From Vicinamibacterales bacterium (GTDB taxonomy: Bacteria; Acidobacteriota; Vicinamibacteria; Vicinamibacterales; 2-12-FULL-66-21), in contig DASSPH010000071.1 of the NCBI GenBank assembly GCA_035699745.1, positions 1-61,008 on the forward strand: a DNA stretch of 61,008 bases, written 5' to 3'. The notes beneath the pieces were generated by a model. It made no database searches. It was given only the letters and a program-made list of their open reading frames with translations, and was not told the origin of the DNA. This document shows, in pieces, positions 41,202-47,662 of this stretch. Each line of letters begins with the position of its first letter. Positions within the stretch are counted from its first letter, which is position 1. The translations under genes and the position numbers were made by a program.

Positions 41202-42296
41202 GTGAAGATCGGACAGGTCACCCTCGCTGAGCCGTTCGCCCTCGCCCCGATGGCGGGGATGACCGACACCGCCTTCCGCCGCCTGGTCAAGCGGCGCGGC
41301 GGCTGCGGGCTCGTCGTCAGCGAGATGGTGAGCTCGGAGGGGCTCGTGCGCGGCATCGACCGCACGCTCGAGTACGCGGAATACACCGAAGAGGAGCGGC
41401 CGGTCTCGATCCAGATCTTCGGCGGCGATCCCGAGAAGATGGCGCGCGCGGCGCAGATCGTTGAAGGCATGGGCGCCGACATCGTCGACGTCAACATGGG
41501 CTGCCCGGTGCCGAAGATCGCGAAGCACAACGCCGGCTGCAGCCTGATGCGCGAGCCCGAGCACGCCCAGGCGGTCGTGCAGGCGATGACCAGGGCCGTC
41601 AGGATCCCCGTCACCGTCAAGATGCGGGCGGGCTGGAACGAGCAGGAGATCAACGCGCCGGAGCTGGCGCGCCGCATGGAAGACGCCGGCGCCGCCGCCC
41701 TCGCCGTCCACGGACGCACGGCGGCGCAGTCGTACACCGGCTTCTCGGACTGGGAGTTGATCAATCGCGTCGCGTCGGGTGTGCGCATCCCGGTGTTCGG
41801 CAGCGGAGACTGCATCGACGCCTCGGATCTCGTGCAGAAGCTGGACGCCGCGCGCGGCGGGCGCGTGTCGGGTGTCCTGGTCGGGCGCGGCGCGCTGCGC
41901 AACCCGTGGATCTTCGAGCAGGCCGCCGCCATCGCGCGCGGCGAGCGCCCGCGCGAGATCACGATGGAGGAACGCGGTCAGTTCCTCCTGGACTACATCG
42001 ACCTGCTGTTGTTCGAGCGAACGCGCGAGGCCGAGGGGTTCCGCCACGTTGCGCCAACCCTGCCGCCAGGGTCTTCCCCGACCAGCAGCGAAGCGCTGGC
42101 GCCGGGCGCCGCCGGCGGAGCGGCGCGAGGTCACCAGAAATGGGTGATCAACAAGCTGCGCGCGTTGAACGCCTGGTACACGAAGGGGCTCGACAACGGC
42201 TCTCACCTTCGCACGAAGGTGAACGCCGCCGAATCGATCCCGCAGCTCCGCGAGATCGTCGCCGAGTTCTTCGGCGTATCCGCGTACTCCGTGTGA
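41202..42296 (+). CDS. dusB: tRNA-dihydrouridine synthase (DusB type)
   Basis: An FMN-dependent enzyme that reduces uridines in tRNA, 364 residues. It has LAPMAGMTDTAFRRLVKRRG, VDVNMGCPVPKIAKHNAGC with the catalytic Cys region, VKMRAGW, AVHGRTAAQSYTG and GSGDCIDASD. A Pro/Ser/Ala/Gly insertion (about 288-308) interrupts the helical C-terminal domain and is not a family feature. It starts with GTG at 41202, preceded by AGGAAAGG. Confidence 0.93.
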   Translation: MKIGQVTLAEPFALAPMAGMTDTAFRRLVKRRGGCGLVVSEMVSSEGLVRGIDRTLEYAEYTEEERPVSIQIFGGDPEKMARAAQIVEGMGADIVDVNMGCPVPKIAKHNAGCSLMREPEHAQAVVQAMTRAVRIPVTVKMRAGWNEQEINAPELARRMEDAGAAALAVHGRTAAQSYTGFSDWELINRVASGVRIPVFGSGDCIDASDLVQKLDAARGGRVSGVLVGRGALRNPWIFEQAAAIARGERPREITMEERGQFLLDYIDLLLFERTREAEGFRHVAPTLPPGSSPTSSEALAPGAAGGAARGHQKWVINKLRALNAWYTKGLDNGSHLRTKVNAAESIPQLREIVAEFFGVSAYSV

Positions 42297-42303
42297 TCCG
42301 CGG

Positions 42304-42771
42304 CTACCGGTTGCCGTGGTTGCGCGCGACGATCGCCGCGGTGGCGCCGTTGAGGGCGGCCATGACGATCACGGCGCCGACGCGGTTCTTCTTCCACATC
42401 CGCTCGGCGAAATAGATCGTCGTGGCGCCGGCGGCGGCCTTGACGGCGATCATGGCGCCGACGCTGCCGTTCTTCATCAGCGGATTGCGCTCCTGCGCCC
42501 CGGCGCCGAGCGCGCGCCGCGTCGTCACCACGTCCAGCGCCTGCAGCGTCCCGTACGCGCCGTAGAGCGCCGGGAGGGCAAGCGGCCGGCGCGGCGCGGG
42601 GTCTCCCGGCCACTGGGTCGAGGAGGACAGGTCGCTGATCTTTGCCGCGCTCTCGATCGCCGAGGCGATCGGTGTCGGATTCCCTGCCGCCGCGTCGCGT
42701 TCGGCCGCCACTGCCGCGGTTCCGCAACCGGCCAGGAGCATCAGCGTCAGAGCGGTGAGTCGGCGGTGCAT
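42304..42771 (-). CDS. Predicted lipoprotein of unknown function with hydrophobic C-terminal half
   Basis: A 155-residue protein starting MHRRLTALTLMLLAGCG, with a lipobox LAGC (Cys16). After a polar linker comes GTLQALDVVTTRRALGAGAQERNPL and two hydrophobic stretches (about 105-150), a pattern seen in small DUF5658-like membrane proteins. ATG at 42771 is preferred over one 30 bases upstream because it starts the signal peptide. Function is unknown. It converges with dusB. Confidence 0.65.
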   Translation of the reverse strand: MHRRLTALTLMLLAGCGTAAVAAERDAAAGNPTPIASAIESAAKISDLSSSTQWPGDPAPRRPLALPALYGAYGTLQALDVVTTRRALGAGAQERNPLMKNGSVGAMIAVKAAAGATTIYFAERMWKKNRVGAVIVMAALNGATAAIVARNHGNR

Positions 42772-42859
42772 CGGGAAGTCCTCGTCTCGGAAGCGCCTCA
42801 TTGCGCGGTGCGACGGCTGACTGTGCCGGTCCGGTGCCAGTTCGGGTAGCGAGGAACAA

Positions 42860-42875
42860 GCTCAGTGTTCTGAGC
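42860..42875. terminator. Possible terminator hairpin downstream of the Dabb gene
   Basis: GCTCAG-TGTT-CTGAGC is a perfect 6-base stem with tetraloop. In the leftward direction it lies 80 bases after the Dabb stop and is followed by the weak U-rich stretch TTGTTCC. The rest of 42772-42954 shows nothing else. Confidence 0.4.
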
Positions 42876-42954
42876 AGTTTGGCGAGAAATTGCCATGCGC
42901 CCGGTGTGTGCGCGCGTGCGCTGCCGGCACACCGCGTGTCACCAGCGCCCGCAC

Positions 42955-43281
42955 CTAGAGCTGTTCGTCGATCTCGTAGTCGTACGCCAGCGCGGCGGAC
43001 GTGGCGCGGTAGAACAGCTCTCCCAGTGCCGCATGCGCCGGAGCCTGCAGGTATCGCTTGAGGGCGTCCACGTCGTCCACCTCGACGATCAGCGCGTAGG
43101 CGAAGTCCTGGTGCATCAGTTGCTCGTAGCCGGGCAGTCCGTGAGTGACGCGGCGTCCGAGGCGGATCGAACGGATCTCGGGGACGCCGTGGGCGGCGCG
43201 CCTCAAGGTGGCGAGCGCCTCGGCGCGCTCCCCGTCGGTGAGACCGGCGCGCGGCTGCAGCAGGACGATGTGCGCGATCAT
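42955..43281 (-). CDS. Dabb-family (stress-responsive alpha/beta-barrel) protein
   Basis: A 108-residue protein starting MIAHIVLLQPRAGLT. A ferredoxin-like alpha+beta dimer fold of the Dabb family is suggested by the opening beta strand, LMHQDFAYALIVEVDDVDALKRYLQ and PAHAALGELF. Its catalytic function, if any, is unknown. The ATG overlaps the stop of the upstream repeat-protein gene (ATGA), so translation is coupled. Confidence 0.82.
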   Translation of the reverse strand: MIAHIVLLQPRAGLTDGERAEALATLRRAAHGVPEIRSIRLGRRVTHGLPGYEQLMHQDFAYALIVEVDDVDALKRYLQAPAHAALGELFYRATSAALAYDYEIDEQL

Positions 43282-44186
43282 TCCTCGTCGTCGCGCTTCT
43301 TCTTCGGATTGGTGCGATCGCGGCGCTGCTTTGCCTTGAATCGCGCACGCTTCACGTCGCGCGGGACTTTGAACCTGTCCCGGGGATCCTTGTGGTCGCC
43401 GCCGGGGCGCCAGTCGCGTCCTCTCCGGTCGCCGGACGCGCCGCCGCCTTGCGGGCGATCGCCGCGCGGACGATCCTTTGGCGGACGGTCGGTCGGCGGA
43501 CGGTCGCGCCAGCGATCCTTGGGGCTGAAGGGGCGGTCCGATTGCGGGCCGCGGGGACGCTCCTGCCACTGGGGCTTCGGTCCGCGAAACGTCTTCTGCC
43601 GCTCCTGCTTTCGCGGCGGCCGCTCGGGCCGCTCGGGCCTGCTGTTACCCTCGCGCGGCGGCCGATCGCGCCACTCGGGTTTGTCGTCGCGTTGTTGCGG
43701 CGGGCGATCGCGCCATTGAGGTCTATCGCCGCGGTCGCGTGGCGGGCGATCGCGCCACTCGGGCTTGGTGTCGCGCTGTTGCGGCGGGCGGTCCCGCCAT
43801 TGAGGTCTGTCGCCGCGGTCGCGTGGCGGGCGATCGCGCCACTCGGGCTTGGTGTCGCGCTGTTGCGGCGGGCGGTCCCGCCACGCGGGCTTGTTGTCGC
43901 GTTGTTGCGGCGGCCGATCGCGCCACTCGGGTTTGTTGTCGCGCGGCGGGCGATCGCGCCACTCCGGTTTCGGGCCGCGCGGCCGGTCGGCGCGGGGCCT
44001 GAACGCGTCGCGCGCCTCCTCTTCCGACCGCCAGAGCCGGCCGCGCGCGAACCACATCATCAGGGCGTCCGGGTGCTTCGCCTGAATCTGATGGAACGTC
44101 GGCAGCAGTTCCTCACGCGTCGCGGCGCGGAATGCCGTCGGCTGGTTGCCGAAGATGATCGTCCAGTAGGTATGGCGTGGCGGCAA
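43278..44186 (-). CDS. Disordered Arg/Asp/Pro repeat protein (WRDRPP repeats)
   Basis: A 302-residue protein. Residues 1-62 look folded (HTYWTIIFGNQPTAFRA, MMWFARGRLWRSEEEARDAF). From about 70 onward it is a charged repeat region with nine copies of WRDRPP, most inside KPEWRDRPPQQRD-type units, then a basic Lys/Arg tail ending KKKRDDEE. The repeat DNA is also near-identical, indicating recent tandem expansion. The start is probably TTG at 44186, as no in-frame ATG exists before a stop; this is uncertain. An RGG-like RNA-binding or condensate-forming role is conceivable but unproven. Confidence 0.72.
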   Translation of the reverse strand: MPPRHTYWTIIFGNQPTAFRAATREELLPTFHQIQAKHPDALMMWFARGRLWRSEEEARDAFRPRADRPRGPKPEWRDRPPRDNKPEWRDRPPQQRDNKPAWRDRPPQQRDTKPEWRDRPPRDRGDRPQWRDRPPQQRDTKPEWRDRPPRDRGDRPQWRDRPPQQRDDKPEWRDRPPREGNSRPERPERPPRKQERQKTFRGPKPQWQERPRGPQSDRPFSPKDRWRDRPPTDRPPKDRPRGDRPQGGGASGDRRGRDWRPGGDHKDPRDRFKVPRDVKRARFKAKQRRDRTNPKKKRDDEE

Positions 44187-44196
44187 TGTTCATCAA

Positions 44197-44227
44197 CCGA
44201 GGGGCTTCGCCCCTCGGACTCCTCTAC
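44197..44227. repeat. 31-base element, copy 1, in the leader of the WRDRPP gene
   Basis: Contains the hairpin CCGAGGGGCTTCGCCCCTCGG. Its inverse matches 45938-45968 at 29 of 31 bases. Read toward the gene it serves, it ends 11 bases before the TTG of the leftward repeat-protein gene. The two copies are inverted about the sigma-54 activator gene. Confidence 0.8.
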
Positions 44228-44284
44228 GGCCTCGAACTCTGGAATCGCCGGCCGGTAAGCAGCCGTCCCTCCAGGCGCGGCAGG

Positions 44285-45682
44285 TCACGATGCGGAAACC
44301 CCGCGCTCGAGGCGCTTCAGCTTCTCGATCAACGTGGTGCGCTTCAGGTTCAGCAGCCGTGCAGCCTGCACCTTGTTCCCCTGCGTGCGTTCGAGCGACC
44401 GCTTGATCAGCGTCAGTTCGACGCCCTCGATATACCGCTCGAGATCGATGCCCTCGTCGGGAAACCACGGCGCGCCGCTTTCCGAGGCGGCGGGCAGGTT
44501 CTGGATTTCGGGTCCGAGATCCGGGATGTCGATCTGGCTGCGGCCGTGGCTGAACGCCAGCGCCCGTTCGACGACGTTCTCCAGCTGGCGGACGTTGCCG
44601 GGCCACGAGTATGCCATCAGCCGGCGGAGCGCCTCCTGCGACATCGTGACATGCCGAGGCGGCACCAGCTCGCCGCCGAGCTTCTGCAGGAAGTGCTGCA
44701 CGAGGAGCGGGATGTCGTCGCGGCGTTCCCGCAGCGCGGGCAGCTTCACCGGAATGACGTTCAGGCGGTAGAAGAGATCCTCCCGGAACGTGTTGTCCGC
44801 CACCATCCGCGCGAGGTCCGAATGGGTGGCGGCGATGATGCGCACGTCGATCTTGATCGTGTGCGCGTCGCCGACGCGCTCGAATTCCCGCTCCTGCAGC
44901 ACCCGCAGCAGCTTCGACTGCAGCGCCGGGCTCATCGTCCCGACCTCGTCGAGAAACAGCGTGCCCTTGTGCGCCTGTTCGAGCCGCCCCTGCCGGGCGC
45001 CGACCGCGCCGGTGAAGGCGCCGCGCGCGTGGCCGAAGAGTTCGGCCTCGAGCAGCGTCTCGGGAATGGCGCTGCAGTTCAGCGCCACGAACCGATTCGC
45101 GCGGCGCGGGCTCGCGTGATGGATCGCGCGCGCGGCGAGCTCCTTGCCGGTTCCCGTTTCGCCGGTGATCAGCACCGTGCTCGACGTCGCCGCCACCATT
45201 TCGAGCAGGTGAAAGAGATCGCGCATCACCGTGCTCCGGCCGACCAGGCCATCGATGCGATAGCGCTGCTCGAGCTGCGAACGCAGGTAGGCGTTCTCGG
45301 AACGCAGCCGGCGCCCTTCGAGCGCGGAGTTCAGCACGTGCAGGAGCGCGTCGAACTGAAACGGCTTGGTGATGAAATCGGCGGCCCCCTGCTTGATCGC
45401 GTTCACCGCGTCTTTCACGGTGCCGAACCCCGTGATGATGATGGCGATGATGTCGGGATACCGCTCGAGCGCCGCATCGAGGACGGCGCGGCCGTCGACG
45501 CCGGGCAGCCGCAGGTCGGTGACGATGATGTCGAAGGCGAAGTCGGCGAGCCGCGCCAGCGCGTCTTCCCCGCTGGCCGCCTGCTCGACGACGAAGCCGT
45601 GGTCCGCGAGCCGTTCCGCGATCGCTTCCCGCAGCGCCGCCTCGTCGTCTACGAGAAGCAGATGTTTCGCGTTTTCAGCCAT
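44285..45682 (-). CDS. Sigma-54-dependent response regulator (NtrC family)
   Basis: A 465-residue enhancer-binding protein. The receiver domain (1-120) has LLLVDDEAALRE and phospho-acceptor Asp56 in VTDLRLPG. The AAA+ domain (about 145-385) has GETGTGKELAARAIHH, the sigma-54 contact loop GAFTGA, FLDEVGTM and RLNVIPVKLPALRERRDDIP. The C-terminal Fis-type HTH is GNKVQAARLLNLKRTTLIEKL. It would drive sigma-54 RNA polymerase when phosphorylated. A candidate sigma-54 promoter and twin upstream sites lie about 1 kb away at 46539-46711. The partner kinase may be the hybrid kinase at 47663-49183, which is inference. Confidence 0.94.
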   Translation of the reverse strand: MAENAKHLLLVDDEAALREAIAERLADHGFVVEQAASGEDALARLADFAFDIIVTDLRLPGVDGRAVLDAALERYPDIIAIIITGFGTVKDAVNAIKQGAADFITKPFQFDALLHVLNSALEGRRLRSENAYLRSQLEQRYRIDGLVGRSTVMRDLFHLLEMVAATSSTVLITGETGTGKELAARAIHHASPRRANRFVALNCSAIPETLLEAELFGHARGAFTGAVGARQGRLEQAHKGTLFLDEVGTMSPALQSKLLRVLQEREFERVGDAHTIKIDVRIIAATHSDLARMVADNTFREDLFYRLNVIPVKLPALRERRDDIPLLVQHFLQKLGGELVPPRHVTMSQEALRRLMAYSWPGNVRQLENVVERALAFSHGRSQIDIPDLGPEIQNLPAASESGAPWFPDEGIDLERYIEGVELTLIKRSLERTQGNKVQAARLLNLKRTTLIEKLKRLERGVSAS

Positions 45683-45701
45683 TTACTGCGGCGCCGGTAT
45701 T

Positions 45702-45727
45702 TTGACACCCCTTCCAGCCGGGGTCAA
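45702..45727. promoter_or_regulatory. Inverted repeat upstream of the sigma-54 activator gene
   Basis: TTGACACCCC and GGGGTCAA are inverted around 8 bases (one-base bulge), 20 bases before the activator's ATG on the leftward strand. It could be an operator or a hairpin. The remainder of 45728-45869 shows nothing I recognise. Confidence 0.35.
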
Positions 45728-45869
45728 TCGGCGTCTCGCTGCAGGGCTACAGACGGCGGCGAGCGCCTCCGATAAGCATGGCGACGGTCACTTCCGCGGT
45801 CGCGCGCTTTCGGGACCTTCGTCAACGAGCCGGCGCTTCACGAATTCGAAGCGTTCGACAACGCAGGTT

Positions 45870-45934
45870 GCGAGCGAGCGAAGCGAAGCGAGCCAGCCGA
45901 ACGGAGCGAGCGGGCGAAGCCGCGAGCGAGTGAG
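45870..45934. repeat. GCGAGCGAAGCGAAGC low-complexity array
   Basis: A run of GCGAGC, GAAGC and GAGCGAGCGG units lies in the divergent space between the sigma-54 activator gene and the HTH gene, directly before the second 31-base element. It is probably part of the same family of intergenic arrays. No complementary arm was found. Confidence 0.55.
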
Positions 45935-45937
45935 GCT

Positions 45938-45968
45938 GTAGGGGAGTCCGAGGGTCGAAGCCCCTCGG
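45938..45968. repeat. 31-base element, copy 2, in the leader of the excisionase-type HTH gene
   Basis: Inverse copy of 44197-44227 (29 of 31 bases). Its hairpin ends 7 bases before the ATG at 45976, so it lies in the 5' leader and abuts the ribosome binding site (GAGGAG). Both copies thus stand directly before a start codon, in the same orientation relative to the gene. Confidence 0.8.
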
Positions 45969-45975
45969 TGAGGAG

Positions 45976-46173
45976 ATGATGGATCGCAAGACCATATCAA
46001 TCATGAAGGCGTGCGAGCTGGTGGGTGTCAGCCGTCGCACCATCTATAACTGGATCGCCTCCGGCAAGGTGGAGTACATCCGCACCGCCGGCGGCTCGGT
46101 CCGCATCTTCGTGGACACGCTCTGGCGCGAGCCGGGGCGGGCCGGGGAGCTGACGCGCAAAGAAGCGTCATGA
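45976..46173 (+). CDS. Excisionase/MerR-type helix-turn-helix protein
   Basis: A 65-residue DNA-binding protein consisting almost wholly of one winged HTH: ISIMKACELVGVSRRTIYNW (about 7-26), then IASGKVEYIRTAGGSVRIF (wing). This matches the HTH_17/excisionase family. No integrase or phage gene is nearby, so it is more likely a small regulator than a recombination factor. GAGGAG immediately precedes the ATG, so the second ATG (45979) may be used instead. Its stop overlaps the next start (ATGA), making a two-gene operon. Confidence 0.8.
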   Translation: MMDRKTISIMKACELVGVSRRTIYNWIASGKVEYIRTAGGSVRIFVDTLWREPGRAGELTRKEAS

Positions 46174-46397
46174 TGGCGGCCGCAGACAACAGCACCCGCA
46201 CCACGGGCGACGCCGCCGACGAACTCGGACTGCTGTTCCATCGCCTGAACAATCAGCTCGGGATCATCCTCGCCAACGCGGAGCTGCTCGAGGCGAAGTC
46301 CGCAGACGAAATGGGCCGCAACCGCGCCGCCCAGGTCGTGTCGAGCGTGCTCGATGCGATGACGACTGCCCGCGAGATCCGCCAGCGCGTGCGATAA
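46170..46397 (+). CDS. Stand-alone histidine-kinase dimerisation/phosphoacceptor-like domain
   Basis: A 75-residue protein whose core LGLLFHRLNNQLGIILANAELLE resembles the HisKA H-box. Compare GVAHELNNPLATILTWAE in the full kinase at 47663-49183. His24 would be the phospho-acceptor. A second predicted helix (about 50-74) completes a two-helix hairpin. There is no ATPase domain, sensor or receiver, so it cannot autophosphorylate. It might act as a phosphotransfer intermediate, or as a remnant. It overlaps the HTH gene by 4 bases. The similarity is by eye; a plain helical protein is the alternative. Confidence 0.6.
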   Translation: MMAAADNSTRTTGDAADELGLLFHRLNNQLGIILANAELLEAKSADEMGRNRAAQVVSSVLDAMTTAREIRQRVR

Positions 46398-46420
46398 GGG
46401 CTCCGCCCGCTGCGGCCGGC

Positions 46421-46522
46421 GCTTGCCGCTCACCGCTCGCCGCCTTCCGCTGCGCACCGCGCACCGCTCACTTTCCGCTTACCGCCTTCCGCTCACCGCT
46501 TTCCGCGTGCCGCTCATCGCCT
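46421..46522. repeat. CCGCTCACCG / CTTTCCG pyrimidine-rich array
   Basis: Tandem variants of CCGCTCACCGC, GCCTTCCGCT and CACTTTCCG follow the DHp-like gene in the 350-base space before the sigma-factor gene. No complementary arm is evident. It lies upstream of the candidate enhancer sites. Confidence 0.65.
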
Positions 46523-46538
46523 GACCCCGCAGCCACGC

Positions 46539-46586
46539 TGTCAATGAAACGTCAAACACGTCGCTTCAGGTGTCAACAAACCGTCA
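46539..46586 (+). promoter_or_regulatory. Twin direct repeats, candidate enhancer sites for a sigma-54 activator
   Basis: TGTCAATGAAACGTCA (46539-46554) and TGTCAACAAACCGTCA (46571-46586) agree at 13 of 16 bases. They begin 32 bases apart, three helical turns, so they face the same side. They lie about 110-160 bases before the candidate sigma-54 promoter, the normal distance for enhancer binding. Confidence 0.5.
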
Positions 46587-46695
46587 TTCTTGCCGTGGTT
46601 TTCACGGGCCTGCACGCGGCGGCACGAAAGTAACTACTTCTACATCAGCAGCTTAGCGGTCGTTTGCCAGATTCGCCAAACATTCGCTTTTCATG

Positions 46696-46711
46696 TGGTA
46701 TTGCCGTTGCC
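46696..46711 (+). promoter_or_regulatory. Candidate sigma-54 (-24/-12) promoter of the sigma-28-type gene
   Basis: TGGTATTGCCGTTGCC keeps the defining GG-N10-GC spacing and the TTGC -12 half of TGGCACG-N4-TTGC. Transcription would start near 46722, about 26 bases before the ATG. Confidence 0.55.
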
Positions 46712-46747
46712 CTAGAGCTGGCCCGGTCGGAAACCAAAAAGGAGCTC

Positions 46748-47662
46748 ATGATGCAGCGCCAGCCACTCGTCGCCAGTCAACGTGCCCGTATCGCCGCCGG
46801 TCTGCCCTTCGTGGAGTCGCTGGCGCGCCGCGTCGCGTCCTCGATGCCGCATTCGATCGAGCTGGGCGATCTGGTTCAGGACGGGATGCTCGGGCTGATC
46901 GACGCGGCGTTCCGCTTCGACGAGGCGCGCGGCATCAAGTTCGAGACCTTCGCCGAACGCCGCGTGCGCGGCGCGATGATCGACGCGCTCCGCCGCGATG
47001 CCTGGCCCAGAGGCGTACGTCGTCAGCGGCGCGAGCTGGAAGCGGCGCGCGAAGAGCTGCGCCGCGAGCTCGGCGCCGAGCCGTCGCTCGCCGACCTGGC
47101 CGCGCGGGTCGGATCCGACGAGACCCGCTTGAGCCGCACCATCGTGCGCATCAACACGATCGAGTCGACGTCGCCGCTGTCCGCCGGCGAGAACCTCGAC
47201 GGCGCGAACCTGCCCACCGTCCTGGTCCCGTCCGAGCCGATTTCGCCGGACCGCGCCTACGAAGAGCTCGAGGTGCGGGATCGCGTGCGCGCCGCGATTG
47301 CCTCGCTGCCGCCGCGGGAGCGGAAAGTCATCGGCATGTACTACTACGCCGAGGCGACGATGAAGGAGATCGGCGCGGAGATTGGCGTGAACGAATCGCG
47401 CGTGTCGCAGCTGCACGCGCGCGCGATCCAGCGGCTGAAGAAGGCGCTGGGCGCCGACTGCTCGATCGAGGAAGCGGCGAAGGCGCTGCGTCCGGCGATT
47501 CTCTCGTTCCGTCAGACGATGACCCGGGTGAAGGAGGCGCGCGCCGCGGCGCAAACGCCGGACGCGCCCGGGGTCGTGCTTCAGTACAAGAAAGCGTCGA
47601 AGCCGGCGGCGCCGAAGCGGGCGGCGGCGCGCAGCCACGCGCCGATCGCTGCCGCGCGGTAA
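46748..47662 (+). CDS. RNA polymerase sigma factor, sigma-28 (FliA/WhiG) type
   Basis: About 304 residues. Region 2 has SIELGDLVQDGMLGLIDAAF and the promoter-contact segment RFDEARGIKFETFAERRVRG, followed by MIDALRRDAWPRGVRR, as in FliA/WhiG. Region 3 follows (LGAEPSLADLAARVG) and region 4 is LPPRERKVIGMYYYAEATMKEIG with the HTH VNESRVSQLHARAIQRLK. A non-conserved tail of about 60 Ala/Lys-rich residues follows. No flagellar genes are in view. AAGGAG stands just upstream and either ATG 46748 or 46751 may be used. It abuts the convergent kinase gene. Confidence 0.88.
   Translation: MMQRQPLVASQRARIAAGLPFVESLARRVASSMPHSIELGDLVQDGMLGLIDAAFRFDEARGIKFETFAERRVRGAMIDALRRDAWPRGVRRQRRELEAAREELRRELGAEPSLADLAARVGSDETRLSRTIVRINTIESTSPLSAGENLDGANLPTVLVPSEPISPDRAYEELEVRDRVRAAIASLPPRERKVIGMYYYAEATMKEIGAEIGVNESRVSQLHARAIQRLKKALGADCSIEEAAKALRPAILSFRQTMTRVKEARAAAQTPDAPGVVLQYKKASKPAAPKRAAARSHAPIAAAR

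Noticed and set aside
45728-45869. Possible gene remnant between the activator and the HTH gene
   Set aside because: Short leftward frames here end in Arg/Ser low-complexity residues and match nothing I can name.
45976-46173. Prophage or integrative element marked by an excisionase gene
   Set aside because: No integrase, att repeat or phage gene nearby; excisionase-type HTH proteins are also common small regulators.
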